DNA of 52,000 nucleotides. Origin: Nemertoderma westbladi (taxonomy: Eukaryota; Xenacoelomorpha; Nemertodermatida; Nemertodermatidae). The notes beneath the pieces were generated by a model that worked only from the letters and a program-made list of their open reading frames with translations, ran no database searches and was not told where the DNA came from. Of this stretch, positions 1 through 12,494 are shown one piece after another. The position numbers and the translations under genes are program-made. Within the stretch, counting starts at the first letter, position 1. The number at the start of each line of letters is the position of its first letter. The stretch lies in assembly GCA_032718475.1 (NCBI GenBank), contig JAUCBJ010001423.1:1-52000 (forward strand). The letters are read 5' to 3'.

Positions 1-1759
1 CATATTGAAATATATATCATATTGAAATGATAACTAAAGGTGACTTAATATTGATGCGGGGGGGGGGGGGGGGGGGGTATCTGCGCGTTTCATATTTTGT
101 CGGCGCGCTATCCGGCGCTTTTTGATGGATTCCATACAGAAAGTATAGTAGTAGTAGTAATACATGTATACTGTAAAGTAGTACCGTAACGTAAGTAAGC
201 CTAGCAAACAGAGACAACTACTGCACTACAGGCTGACAGGACTACAGCGGCTGTTGCTGTGTTGGGAGGCCTACAGTACAGCAGTATGTCTGTAGTCTGT
301 ACAGTGCACAGTGTACCTACCTGCCTACTGACCTACGTACATACAGCTCTAGGCACAAAACGTGAATTCACAAAACTAAACATGAATATCTGAATATATC
401 AGCAGCATACTGGTGTACTGGCATAGCTCAGTTAGTTTCACATACACATGACCCATGACTGCGCATCTGTGCATGAGAATACCGTTACTGCGGAAGTGCA
501 TACTGCATAGACCAGTTGTAGACGTAGAATTCGGTAGGTTTGGTTAGATCCGTTGCCTATTTCACATTCACATCACAGTTTCGGCATTTCCGCATTTGCA
601 CTAATTCATTCCCATTGGCAGATTGGTATTACCGCCTACCGGTAGCGATTCATTTAAAACACACAGACTCAGACACATGTATTCGGAGTATCGTATCAGT
701 TCAGTACCGCTAGCTGTACCGGTACCAACCATACTGAGAGACTGTGATTGACGTAAGTCTGTAAGTAAGCCTACTGGCTGACAGGAAACTAGTGAATCTT
801 ACTTTATTTTCGGTTGCATTTTTGCGTTTCATGAGAACACGAAAGACCAAATTGCTAAACTGCCACCAGCCAGCCAGCCACCGATCAACCGATAGTTGCG
901 CATGTTTACTGAGGATGTTCTGAATGTTAAAGTGAGCGCTGCCGGTAGCGTTGCGAGCTTATGACCAGGGACCAGCAGTCACAACGAATATATCAGAGTT
1001 CGTATATCCAGACATATAGTCCTTTCACCTCTCTGCCTCTGTCGCCGCGTAAAACTCCATGGGTTAGCTAGCGAACTTCCATGGATTGTAGATTAGGATA
1101 ATCGTCTTCTCGGGAAACTTATGGATAGGCCTATGGAAGTGTTAGAATTTACCAAATGCAAATACAATAATTTTAGCTACAAGTTAATGTTTAAGTATTA
1201 GGTACCGGCTGACCGGTACCGGTAGTTATAATTAATTAAGTTGCAAAAGTTTGCTTTGGCAGTGTGGCGAAGAAAGGACGTGTGCATTACTTTCTCAAGT
1301 GTGAAGTTTGATGCGTATGAACGGTAGTAATTTCATACAACCACAACCGTACATAGTTCCCACTTCCCAGTACCTCAGAGCCGAGCACACTCTGTGTCTT
1401 TAATTGACACCTATACCACATACCAGTACTAATAGTGTAATAATATATTTAATATATCCTAAAACTTGAATCATAGAACCGTTATCTGTCTAGTTATAAT
1501 CCCAAATCAGTGATGTGCCCCATTTTATTTATTCCAATACCTCTTTGGTAAAATTATAATTCGAATATATAATAAGTTTTATTAATTCAGAAGTTCTGGC
1601 ACTCATGTCCTGTCCATGTGCCTTATCTTCATCTGAATCGTATTATTACGAATTTGTCGAGATGTTGGTGTTCTAATTGCATGTTTTTCATCATCGCTCA
1701 GTTCTACGAATAGCCCAAATATTACCTTTGGTCTTGGTGGTCACTTCCTTTCCTAATTC

Positions 1760-3566
1760 CGGTCCTACGAATTACCGCAAAAGACCGCAAAAGACCAAAA
1801 AAGACCGCAAAAGACCACAAAAGACCGCAAAATACCACAAAAGACCGCAAAAGACCATAAAAGACCGCAAAAAACCACAAAAGACCGCAAAAAACCACAA
1901 AAGACCACAAAAGACTGCAAAAGACCACAAAAGAACAGAGAAGGCATGGATATACTGCAAGACGAATTACCGCAAAAGACCGCAAAAGACCACAAAAGAC
2001 CGCAAAAGACAGCAAAAGACCGCAAAAGACTGCAAAAGACCACAAAAGAGCACCAAGAAGTGAAAATTTAGTATTAGCGAGTGTCAGGCGCAGTCAGGCA
2101 GTCAGGTCAATGTATAGAAGTTTTGTAGACCTACATTATGAATCAGACTGTCTGATCTGAAATTATTATACAGTACATTGTCATAATGTATTAATTAGAT
2201 TTTGATACAGTTCAACAATTATTTCACAACTTATTATTGTTTTAGGTTTGCTGGGTGGAAATGTGGGAAGGTGGATGGGAATGTGAATGTGGGAATCAAT
2301 AAACGCTGTTGTTACCTACCAATTTAAGGAAAGGAGCAGGTTACAGCGGCAGCATTCTAACCAAAACAATAAACTATGTTGTTAACGGTACCAACCACAG
2401 TACAAATTGAGTGAAAGTAGCAGAGGATCGGACAGCCACAGCACAATGATCGGTGAACAAAACAAGCCCAAAACAAACAAGCCAATAAAAACAAAGAAGA
2501 CAATGAGCGAGATGGCTAAATACAAAATATTGTAGTTAAAAAGTACTGTATAAGTTTGGTATGGTATGGTCAATGGTCATTATGTGATTGCGGGTCTGCC
2601 AAACACCCAACTTTCACCCAACTCAGCAACTACACCCCACTTCCGCCCAACTACACAACTTTCACCCAACTACACCCAACTGTATCCAACTTACACCAAA
2701 TTATACTGTATAGCACCCAACTTCCACAAATTATAATAATGTACAGTAACAAACTCTGAACTTCTTTGAGGAGTTGCTGAGATATGAGCTTTTTAAAAGC
2801 TTCATGTACTGTATTTTGCACCCACTGCGGAGCAATTTATGAAAATACTGTAACAAACTAACGTTTATATTTATTGCAGGTTGGTTCTAGAATAATTGAT
2901 GAATTTAACAATAAATATACAAAGGAGAGACCGAGACTATTGGCGAACGATCCAGATACCTACAGATGTCTACAGTACATATACCACTCACCAAAATCCC
3001 AACCTAATGAAGCTACATGTATAAACTAAACTGGCGCTGTGGGATTGCGGTGGAAATGAAAACGGTATTGATATACAGGAGGGTCACACTGTTAACGACG
3101 AAATCGCATTGGAAACTTTTGTTGTAAGGAATGACAATGTTTATAATAAGTACAAATTTAATGGACATAATTTCTATATTATACAGTACTGTATGTTTAA
3201 TGCAATTATAATAATGTAATTATCTTTTATGTATCATAGAATACAAGAAAAAAACTAAGCAGCTTTATTTTAAAAATCATGGCCTTTATATTAATTAATA
3301 ATAATTTATAACAAAACAACAGAAAGAATTTTATAACTTTTTACATTTTTGATAAACTAAAATGGGATCTGGTAAGATCTGTACAGATCAAGAGAAATTC
3401 TGCAAAGAACTTATGATTCACTTCTTATTATCATTACTTCTTATTCTTTCTTATTATTATCATTCTTATTATGATTCACATATATGCCAAAATGGACAAG
3501 ATCTTTACAACAAATGCCAAAATGGACAAGATCTTTTGCGGTCTTTTGCGGTAATTCGTAGGACCC
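1760..3566. mobile_element. Non-autonomous hAT-like element, GGTCCTACGAATTA family
   Basis: The ends are inverted repeats: GGTCCTACGAATTACCGC on the left and its complement on the right, running on into CCGCAAAAGA-type repeats on both sides. An 8-bp direct duplication CCTAATTC flanks it (1752-1759 and 3567-3574), as expected for hAT-type transposition. No transposase is recognisable inside. A shorter relative with the same terminal word lies at 21041-21263. The superfamily is inferred from duplication length only. Confidence 0.75.
1774..2051. repeat. Tandem array of 10/20-bp CCGCAAAAGA-type units
   Basis: About 270 bp of alternating CGCAAAAGAC and CACAAAAGAC units with a short unique break near 1936-1968. 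The array forms the left subterminal region of the hAT-like element; only about two inverted units remain at its right end. It creates long open frames on both strands (Lys/Arg/Pro/Gln/Thr-rich one way, Phe/Leu/Cys-rich the other). These are products of the repeat, not genes. Confidence 0.9.
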
Positions 3567-3905
3567 CCTAATTCAAACTGCTACACTAAATGTATAGTCA
3601 AAACTCAAAATTGATGTTCCATCTGCCTCTTCCAGTAATCTGCTTCTTTCCTTATTTGGTGTGATTTGGTTTGTGAAATCTAGTTACTGATCATATGATG
3701 TGTTTTGGTTCCATCTAACTGTCACTATAACCTACTCTTTTCCCTTACAATGTCATGCAACTTTAGAAGAAGGCTCTTATATCAGCTATTTATTTAAATG
3801 GAATTACATAAAATTCATAACAGAGAGCTAAATTAAGACACTATATATATTCCCGTACATGCTGTACATTTCTGCATTTGTCCGATTGTACATCATGATA
3901 ATATT

Positions 3906-4722
3906 TAGGGGTCAACCGAAAGTGAAATGTTGCCGGATCCGAATCCGAAGCGAATGTTTCGAAAATTGCCGAATCCGAACCGCATGTTTAAGTTTGGCAG
4001 TTTGTACCCCAAATTATCAAACATACCGAAACAATAACAAAACCCTCTCACACCTCTTCTATAAAATAATCACAAGTTGTGTATCGTCACTGCATTAGCA
4101 GTCCTTTTCCTGATTACCGTTTTCATCAGTTTGTAAAGTTACGATAGAGTAATAGACATAAAGTCAGCAAAGTAGTTGACATTGTAGTGTTTTGGTAGTG
4201 CCCCATGTTCATATCCTCCTATTTTCATTGCACTCTCTCACTGACCACTGTCATCAATCAGATTTGCTAAGGCAAGTACTACTCATGTACTCAAATGTAC
4301 ATATACTAGAATCAGGCCGATCAGCCATCAACAGGCTGTAATGTTTAAGTTCTAATTTGCACTTTCTGAGTTTATTAAAAGGCAGAAAGGAGCAATTGGA
4401 TGAGTATTGAGACAGTGCAGTGATTTACGTTACAGTTATTACTTTACTGGTAGGCCTGTCTGTAGTAGGTACCGTAACTTATCTTATTGTTCTACCTTAT
4501 TTTGCTAAGATTTAATGACCTTACCTTGCTGTCCTGGCACTAACAAAATATATAATTATTAATTTTAACTAAAAAACATTCATTTCTAGCCGTTGTGTTA
4601 GGAACATTTAGCATTGAAATACACTGAAAAACAACGAAAACATTCGGTAAAAATTCGGCACATTTTATGCCGGAGCCGAATGTACCATATTCGGCCGAAT
4701 CCGAATATTCGGTCGAGCCCTA
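3906..4722. mobile_element. hAT-like MITE with ATTTAGGG..ACCGAA termini
   Basis: The left end ATTTAGGGGTCAACCGAA and the complement of the right end agree at 16 of 18 positions. Subterminal CCGAATCCGAA and ATTCGG words recur in both halves in opposite orientation. The terminal TAGGG(C)TC word is typical of hAT-type MITEs. I could not find a clean 8-bp target duplication, so the exact ends are uncertain. There is no coding capacity. The stretch between this element and the preceding one (3575-3905) shows nothing I can name. Confidence 0.55.
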
Positions 4723-4838
4723 AATCTTATTACAGAAGGTACTCCAGCACCCTGAATTGTATATACAATAGGCCTGGTATATAATCAAATAATCTTTATT
4801 ATTGGAATTTATTGATACAGTTTATTATAGATTTGAAA

Positions 4839-7076
4839 ATGAATCAACATGTTAATGTATTGGAAGATAAATCATCTGGTGCCGATATAATTATAAAGAA
4901 AGAATCAACCGACTCTATAATTATAAATAAAGACCCAACAGACTCTATTATCATCAAGAAAGAACCAAGAGACTCAATAATTATCAAGAAAGAACCAACA
5001 GACTGTGTTCTCTATTCTCATGAACTTAAACAAGATAACTGCGTTTACAGATCATCTCCCATCGAAGATCACAACAATTTGTCCGTTGGAGTAGATGTTG
5101 TCCCTGTAATAGATGACGAAGATATTTCTTATGCACCATCTCGAGATTCCTTTGTTATCGAAAAACGGGAAAACGACAGTCCAGATTGTCATTATGGTAG
5201 GCCTATTGAAACTGAAGGTACAAACATTCATGGTCAGCCTGCTTCTGGGTTGCAATTTAGCAGTTTAAAATCTGAAGGTTGTTTAGTTACTGAGCCATTA
5301 ACAGAAACTCGAACTGCTAAAGAACAATTTAACGTTGCTGGTTCCTCTCGTGACAACGTTGATCTTTACAGATCTACTAAACCGACAATCAGTTGTGCAA
5401 CAACAGAGACTGTTAGTTCAAATAAAACTGTTGGAGAGTTGGTATTTTCTTCAGGTACCAGTTACTGCTTCTATTGCAATGAATTATTTAATGACAAAGG
5501 ACATTTAGAGAGACATATAGAATCCGTTCATAAAGAAGTGAAGAAGAAGTATAAATGCGATTATTGTGAGAAACTGTTTACAAGTAAGAGTTATGTGAAT
5601 ATTCATATCGATTTTATCCATAAAGATGTCAAACATAAATGCGGTTATTGTAATAAAGAATTCAGTTACAAAAGCAACCTAAAGTGCCACACCGACTCTG
5701 CCCATGAAGGTATCAAGTACAACTGCTTCGATTGTGGAATATTATTTGATACCAAATCCGGTCTAAGACGACATATCGACTCCAACCATGAAGGCAGTAA
5801 GTATAATTGCGGTTATTGTGGTAAAGAATGCAGTCAGCAAAGGTATCTAAAGGCCCATGTCAACTACATTCATAAAGATGTAAAGTACAGCTGGTTTGAT
5901 TGTGATAAATCATTTGGTACAAGAAGTAATCTAAAAAAACATATCGACTCCTTTCACAAAGGTATCAAGTACAGCTGCTCCAATTGTGGGAAATCGTTTC
6001 GTACAAAATACGCCCTTAAGCGACATGTCGGCTCTTACCATAAAGATATCAAACATAAATGCGGTTATTGTAATAAAGAATTCAGTTACAAAAGCGCCCT
6101 TAAGCGCCACATTGGCTCTGTCCATGAAGGTATTAAGTATAACTGCTTCGATTGTGGAAGATTATTTGATACTAAAATCTGCCTAAAACAACATGTCGAC
6201 TCTATCCATAAGGGAATTAAATATAACTGCGGTTATTGTAATAAAGAATTCATTAAGCAAAGGTATCTAAAGGTCCATGTCAATTACTTTCATAAAGATA
6301 TCAAGTACAGCTGCTTTGATTGTGATAAATCATTTGCTACAAAAAGTGATCTAAAAAAACATATCGACTCCATTCACAAAGGTATCAAGTACAGCTGCTT
6401 TGATTGTGATAAATTATTTGTTACAAAAAGCGGTTTACAAAAACATATCGACTCCATTCACAAAGGTATCAAGTACAGCTGTTTCGATTGTGGGAAATCG
6501 TGTGGTAGTAAAGCCGATCTAAAAAAACATATCGACCCCATTCACAAAGGTATCAAGTACAGCTGTTTCGAATGTGGGAAATCATTTGTTACAAAAGCCG
6601 CCCTAAAACTTCATGTCGATTCTATTCATAAAGATATCAAGTACAGCTGCTCCGATTGTGGAAAATCGTTTGGTTCAAAAAATTATCTAAAACGACATAT
6701 CGACTCCATTCACAAAGGTATCAAGTACAGCTGTTTCGATTGTGGGAAATCATATGTTACAAAGGCCGCCCTAAAACGACATGTCGACTCTATTCATAAA
6801 GGAATTAAATATAACTGCGGTTATTGTCATAAAGAATTCATTAAGCAAAGCTCCCTAAAGTTCCATGTCAACTACTTTCATAAAGATATCAAGTACAGCT
6901 GCTTTGATTGTGGGAAATCATTTGTTACAAAAGCCGCCCTAAAAATTCATGTCGACTCTATTCATAAAGATATCAAGTACAGCTGCTCCGATTGTGGAAA
7001 ATCCTTTGTTACAAAACCCAGTCTAAAACGACATGTTGTCTCTAAACATAACTCAAACCAAATTTCACCCACATAG
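4839..7076 (+). CDS. Poly-C2H2 zinc-finger protein, 19 fingers (copy A)
   Basis: Single-exon gene of 745 residues. I chose the ATG at 4839 (context GAAAATGA); the open frame extends upstream only through non-ATG codons. Residues 17-55 are four 10-residue units of the IIIKKEPTDS type. Three keep a psi-K-x-E SUMO-acceptor consensus (K20, K40, K50); the second unit is altered to INKD. A Ser/Asp/Glu-rich linker runs to about residue 208. Nineteen fingers of the form C-x2-C-x12-H-x4-H follow, almost to the C-terminus, joined by H-K-[GD]-[IV]-K-Y linkers instead of TGEKPY. Finger 6 has lost its first zinc cysteine (Trp), and fingers 5 and 13 have Cys in place of the core Phe. This is very probably a nuclear sequence-specific DNA-binding protein; the repressor role is inferred from the SUMO-like array. 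The paralogue is at 30613-32523. A candidate AATAAA lies at 7481-7486. Confidence 0.88.
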   Translation: MNQHVNVLEDKSSGADIIIKKESTDSIIINKDPTDSIIIKKEPRDSIIIKKEPTDCVLYSHELKQDNCVYRSSPIEDHNNLSVGVDVVPVIDDEDISYAPSRDSFVIEKRENDSPDCHYGRPIETEGTNIHGQPASGLQFSSLKSEGCLVTEPLTETRTAKEQFNVAGSSRDNVDLYRSTKPTISCATTETVSSNKTVGELVFSSGTSYCFYCNELFNDKGHLERHIESVHKEVKKKYKCDYCEKLFTSKSYVNIHIDFIHKDVKHKCGYCNKEFSYKSNLKCHTDSAHEGIKYNCFDCGILFDTKSGLRRHIDSNHEGSKYNCGYCGKECSQQRYLKAHVNYIHKDVKYSWFDCDKSFGTRSNLKKHIDSFHKGIKYSCSNCGKSFRTKYALKRHVGSYHKDIKHKCGYCNKEFSYKSALKRHIGSVHEGIKYNCFDCGRLFDTKICLKQHVDSIHKGIKYNCGYCNKEFIKQRYLKVHVNYFHKDIKYSCFDCDKSFATKSDLKKHIDSIHKGIKYSCFDCDKLFVTKSGLQKHIDSIHKGIKYSCFDCGKSCGSKADLKKHIDPIHKGIKYSCFECGKSFVTKAALKLHVDSIHKDIKYSCSDCGKSFGSKNYLKRHIDSIHKGIKYSCFDCGKSYVTKAALKRHVDSIHKGIKYNCGYCHKEFIKQSSLKFHVNYFHKDIKYSCFDCGKSFVTKAALKIHVDSIHKDIKYSCSDCGKSFVTKPSLKRHVVSKHNSNQISPT

Positions 7077-7509
7077 ATTCTATAAACCCACACCACCAAA
7101 CCCACATAAATCTTTATGTTACCGGTAACGAAATTGTTGTATTTGTTTATACTGAACTATTTTTTAATTTTATAATTGACTACAGTTTAGTGTTACAACG
7201 GGATCCCGATGGAAAATTATATTATAGGAAGGGATCTAGGGGTCTTAACCTCGAATGATAAGTTTATTTTACGGAAAATAACTTATCTTTTATTGGTGCA
7301 ATTGTTACACAATTGTTACTATAAATAATAGAAGGGACACTTGTTGCTTTTTATTGAATAGGATAAACATTTTTATGTGGCAGCGATTCTGTCAGACTGC
7401 AGTGAAGTAGATAGGCCTATATTAAAAATGTTGCAGAAATTATTTTAAAAACTTACGTGAAATGAAATATGTACGTGGGAAATAAACTAATTGTATGTCG
7501 ATCATTTAA

Positions 7510-8639
7510 GGAGTTCACCGAGAAGGGTAAAATTTGGACGTTTTTTATTATTAATTTTATCTAATACAGAATTTTACGGTGATTTTAATGGTGAAATCTG
7601 CATCGCTATACGACTTTTAGTTTTTGAGATACAGCTATTTAAATATTCCACTAATTTAATAAAATTGTTAGTTAATATAATAAATATATTTAAATAACTA
7701 AATATATCTCTAATTCTTAACTATTTTCTAATTATCACTGCAGAAATGGATTCAGCGTAATTTTTAAACCTGAGAACATGTCTTAATTATCGATTATAAC
7801 CAATTGGTTATTGATTATTGACATAATAAATATTAACCAAGAGGAGATGGTTTAGCGCGAAATTCAAACTCAAATGGTTACCTGCATTTTTCTCAAATGT
7901 GCTTATTTTTTACTAAAAATCTATATTTCCTCTGCCATTTCTTAACGGATTTCAATTTTATTTGTGGGAGGTTGTAGCTGAGGATTGTGTCTACAGAATA
8001 CGGATTTTCAAAATTTTGCCTCAGTCAGAAGTTATAATAGCCATAAATAAGCAGCCATAAATCAAAATTAATGAAAAATGACATTTGTGACGTCATAAAT
8101 TTTGATTGCAGCAAAATTTACTTGAAAATCTGTCCCATATTCTGTAGACACAATCTTTACCTACAATGTCCAACAAACAGAATCGAAATCCGTTAACAAA
8201 TGGCGGAGGAGATAGATTTTTAGTAAAAAATAAATATATTTGAGAAAAATGCAGATAAACATTTGAGTTTGAATTTCGCGCTAAAAATCTCTTATTGTTA
8301 AATATTTATTATGTCATAATCAATAACCAATTGGTTATAATCGATAATTAAGACATGTTCTAAGGTCTAAAAATTACGCTGAATCCATTTCTGCAGTGAT
8401 AATTAGAAAATAGTTAAGAATTAGATATATATTTAGTTATTTAAATATATTTATTATATTAACTAACAATTTTATTAAATTAGTGGAATATTTAAATAGC
8501 TGTATCTCAAAAACTAAACGTCGTATAGCGATGCAGATTTCACCATTAAAATCACCGTAAAATTATGTATTAGATAAAATTAAAAATAAAAAACGTCAAA
8601 ATTTTACACTTCTCGGTGAACCCCCCCCCCCCCCCCCCC
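7510..8639. mobile_element. Long-arm foldback element with TTAA at both ends
   Basis: Two inverted arms of roughly 530 bp meet around 8060-8100. The left terminus is GGAGTTCACCGAGAAG. The right terminus is CTTCTCGGTGAAC followed by a run of about 19 C. TTAA is found at 7506-7509 and at 8640-8643, consistent with a piggyBac- or Kolobok-type TTAA target. No protein is encoded. Unit C retains only the right arm (32706-33075), so the left arm and centre were lost there. Confidence 0.8.
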
Positions 8640-8643
8640 TTAA

Positions 8644-9277
8644 GAAAAAAGAAAACAATTTAAAAATTAAAATTGACATCGGAAATGGTATCAGCGACTA
8701 GGAAAACCCCATATCATAAATTATACTAAAGTGGTGTGCTTACTTATTTATTGTCTGTCGTCTGTGAGATTGACAGTCAGACAGACAAACAAACAGTCCA
8801 GATGTCATCAAACATTAAAACAGATATCAGAAATGAAATCAACGACTACGAAAACCTCTAAATCGTAAATTTTGGTTCGTTGGAGTTGTTAATAGTAACA
8901 CTAAGGTACAGTACTAAGAAAAGGTGCTTAATAATAAATGCTGTGCCTTTTATATTCGACGTTATGTCATTTACTTCGAAATTCACAGTGAGCTTTGCAT
9001 GATTTTTAAGTAATGACAATGTTGTCAGATAACCCTGCCTCAACCCTTCCAATTTTTTTTTATACTAGCTAGTTTTTAAAAAGTTAAAAAATAGGAAAAT
9101 TGAAGAACTATTTCTGTTCCAGAATATGTTTGCAAAGTATGCAATTAGCACAGTATATACCTAGTAAAAATCCCCGTCCAATCTACAATTCCACTAGATA
9201 AAGTTTCCTTGATTTTTATATAATATATTCTAGAACATAGTTATCTACATTCATCGAATATAATATTTTTCATGGTA
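8644..9277. other. Non-coding duplicated spacer
   Basis: AT-rich sequence shared with 33080-33625 and 45299-45395. No gene is seen. It contains the uninterrupted AAT at 9180-9182, which is the empty target site for the large element inserted in unit C. Confidence 0.7.
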
Positions 9278-12200
9278 CAGTAACGCTTTCAAATAACGTC
9301 CTATTGGATCCTAATAGGATCCTAATAGGAACCTAATAGGAAATAAAATTTATTTCCTATTAGGTTCCTACAGTATTAGGATCCAATCCAAGTGATTTCC
9401 AAAAGGTTATTTAATAACCTTTTGGAAATCACTTGGAATTTGCCTAATGCAAGTCTACCTAGAGCGGCTAAATATAAAAGCTGAGAAGTGTCTGTCAATC
9501 AACCTCCTGGGATAGCTGAATGTAGTAAAGAGAGCCGCTTTGTCTAGTGGCTGAGTTGTACTGTATTTCCCTTCCCCCGACTTATCTTACAACAACGATA
9601 CTCCCCATAGGCTAATGTTAAATATGCAAAGTACACACTACTGGCTGTAACTCACATCTGGACAAATTAACTACCACTATACGGTAAAGGTAACGCCGCT
9701 TGTGTAAAATAGGCCCGCCAACACGTTGAGTGAGCCTCAACAAGTACCGGTAGTTGGGCTGCTAAAGCGTAATCTGATTGTATTCGGACGTTAAACTTTT
9801 AATAATTTTATTTAAATTATTGTGCGAACTTTTTAGATCTGGCGATTTTACCCTTTCCATGGTATAATAAATATAATTTATAATTAATATTAATATCAAT
9901 ATGCCAAGAGGATAAGTTTGTTACAAACCGCCCTAGCCCTCATAGTCCCCAGCCCTCCTTGGGGACTAATCAATGACTTACAATTGGCCGAACGGAAATT
10001 CAACTACACAATGAGATACAGCGTGTTAGGCAGTAAGTGGGCTGCTAATAATTAATAGCCCATATTTATTTTTAAGACTATAATAATAATTGAACACCCA
10101 ATTATCTACCCCTTTAACTCCTCTTACAGCAAGCAGTGTTTGTATAGTAAGCAGAATGTCAATGTGTATAGGAAATAAAAATTTCCCGTGGAGAACATAC
10201 ATTTATTTAGTCGCCCAGTTTTAGCCCCTGTCTAATTATTAATTAAACTAATAAATGAAAATAAACTAATATTGATTCTATTAATAATTACACAAACATT
10301 GTGTTTTACCCTTTATTATTCTAAATATGTTCAATAGTAATAAATACACGTTCGTGGGGCCTTCGCGCAGCACGAGGCCCAGTTATGAGATACAAATTAA
10401 AATTGTGCGACTGTATCACAAAATCAGGTTATGAGAGATTATCCCACACCACCAATTAATCAAAGAAAGGGGGACAGTACGTGTTCACCCCTTTTAATCT
10501 GCACCCCCCCCACCCCCCTCCCCCCACCCACCAATACGTAACTGCGACATCTACCACCCACGGAAGGGTAGCACGAACTTATTTCCAAACGCACGTTCAA
10601 TATGCAAAGCCAGGTGGTTTATAGGAATATAATCAATGCAGTACTCTTCTTCATTATAAGCCTCTTTGCGTTCGACCTGTTTTGTATTAAAATATATTTA
10701 TTAAACGCAGGCTGACGCTCTTTATAATAATAATACCTAGGGATGCCAACTTCCAGACTTTCAATCTTTACTGCCGCGCAAACCCCGCAGAGGAAGTTTT
10801 GGTTTGAGAGATCAAGCCCATCGGCAATTGGTGTTTCAATTTCGGTCCAGGAACTCTGACAATGGGAGCATTCAATCTTAGCTGTGGTCCATTCCCGTGG
10901 TTTCGGCTTCCTTTTCTTCGTCCCAATGACAGATTCTTCTGAAGGCGTTCGATTCGCTTTCAGTTTATTGTTGGCGTTTGTGTTTTGAAATTGTATTCGA
11001 GTGGACAGTCGCGCCGGTTTCGAGGTAACCATACCGACCTGTGATAAGCGTTGGTTTTGTTGAGTGCCGGTATTCATCTTCTCTCACCTCTTCAATGTCA
11101 GATGTTGCAAATACTGATAACACGAATAACGGTAAATATTTCAATACTTGTCAATAGTAATATAGATAATTTAGATAACTATTTTATATCTGTACTGTTG
11201 AGCAAACTCTACATAAATTCCAACCTGTGTATCGCCGGTAGTGCTGTTGCTGTGCAAGCAAGTGCTGAAGTGCTAGTTGCCACCGGTCAACCGGTTCCGG
11301 TAGTAGGGTGGTAGCTACGGTGCGCACTACAACGGCAGTACAGCAATACGGTGTACCGTGCCAATGACTGAATGATTAGCGTTAACTATCTAAACTATTA
11401 TATTATTATTACCGGTACTGGGCTAATTAGGCCTAAACTATAATCACCGCAAGGGTTGCCGGCGCCGGGGCCATGTTTAATTAGATTACATGATATGGCA
11501 TGTCTGCAGTGTATGGTACCGGCTGACCAGTATTGCAGTATTGAGTGATTGCAGGATTCTCGATTCAAGGATTGAGTACAGCCTGACAGTACCGGTACAC
11601 ATGGTACATGCAGATTGGCAGACAGCCCCAATCTGCCAATGTATTGCAAAATTTGTCAGAAACCCAGCTGATTTATCCTACAGTAATAATAATTTAACAC
11701 ATTTTAAATTTGGATAAATAAATTTATTATAACTGCAATAACAGTTACACTGATGCTGCACGAAGGCCCCACGCAAATTCTACTTGGAAAATTTTCATAC
11801 TTTTGCCAAACAACATGTGTACCAAGTTTGGATAGATTTCATCAAGGATTGGCCCGGTTGGCCGAGTTATTAACGTTTAAAATAAAATACTGAAAAAAAA
11901 AACGCGACAGAACGACAGGTTCATTAATGGTACCCCTACGCTAAGGCTCACTCACTTCGTGGCTCGCCCCACAGTGTGTGATCCTACATTTATTTGTAAG
12001 TTCAATACGATTTTAAATTATTCCAGAGCCCACCAGAAGCCCACGGACGTTAACTATGTGCGGATGTGTGTGGATTTCATCTATTAGAGTTTATATTTTA
12101 AATATTATTTACATCAGAGGCTGGCAATACAAGGTACAGTAGGAGGAGTGTAATCTTCCATCGATATCCATACCTCAATGTAATGAACTGAACACTACGC

Positions 12201-12494
12201 AAACTTTAGGCTGGAGTCTAGTCCGTTCTATACATCTTAATGATTGACAGGATAGAGAGTAGACCAGCACAAGCATAGTCTGAGTCAGTCCACCTTCCAG
12301 ACATCAAAGTAAGCGCCGATTTCCAAGTAAATTCCTAATGAAATCCAAGTCAAATCCTAAGTGCCTCCAAGTCTGGAATTTGGGCTAAATTTCATTTCCA
12401 ATTAAATCCTAACTCCAATAGTAGTGAATCAGTGACTTGGATCCTAATAGGATCCTATTAGGAACCAATACGACGTTATTTGAAAGCGGTACTG
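9278..12494. mobile_element. Tc1/mariner-like element (TA target duplication)
   Basis: The termini are CAGTA followed by one variable base and the perfect 17-bp inverted repeat CGCTTTCAAATAACGTC. TA duplications lie at 9276-9277 and 12495-12496. Unit C has the empty site with a single TA at 45396-45397, so the boundaries are exact. Subterminal CCTAATAGGATCC words are repeated in opposite orientations at each end. The word CGTGGGGCCTTCG (10353-10365) recurs inverted at 11761-11773. No DDE transposase is recognisable; the only notable frame is the minus-strand ORF at 10619-11077. It may be a non-autonomous or cargo-bearing element. Confidence 0.85.
10619..11077 (-). CDS. Uncharacterised ORF with a two-CxxC (zinc-ribbon-like) motif
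   Basis: The 152-residue frame has a basic, Asn/Lys/Arg-rich first half, then a Cys-x2-Cys pair in a Cys-Ser-His-Cys context and a second Cys-x2-Cys pair about 26 residues later. This spacing suits a zinc ribbon. It lies inside the Tc1/mariner-like element and starts with ATG. After the second CxxC the frame becomes low-complexity (a run of Tyr). A CCTAG/GTATTATT junction near 10740 could be a splice donor, so the real exon may end there. I do not recognise the family. It may be an element-borne gene, a captured exon, or chance. Confidence 0.35.
   Translation of the reverse strand: MNTGTQQNQRLSQVGMVTSKPARLSTRIQFQNTNANNKLKANRTPSEESVIGTKKRKPKPREWTTAKIECSHCQSSWTEIETPIADGLDLSNQNFLCGVCAAVKIESLEVGIPRYYYYKERQPAFNKYILIQNRSNAKRLIMKKSTALIIFL

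Noticed and set aside
1677-2063. Lys/Arg-rich plus-strand and Phe/Leu/Cys-rich minus-strand open frames
   Set aside because: They arise from the CCGCAAAAGA tandem array, which has no stops in several frames; not genes.
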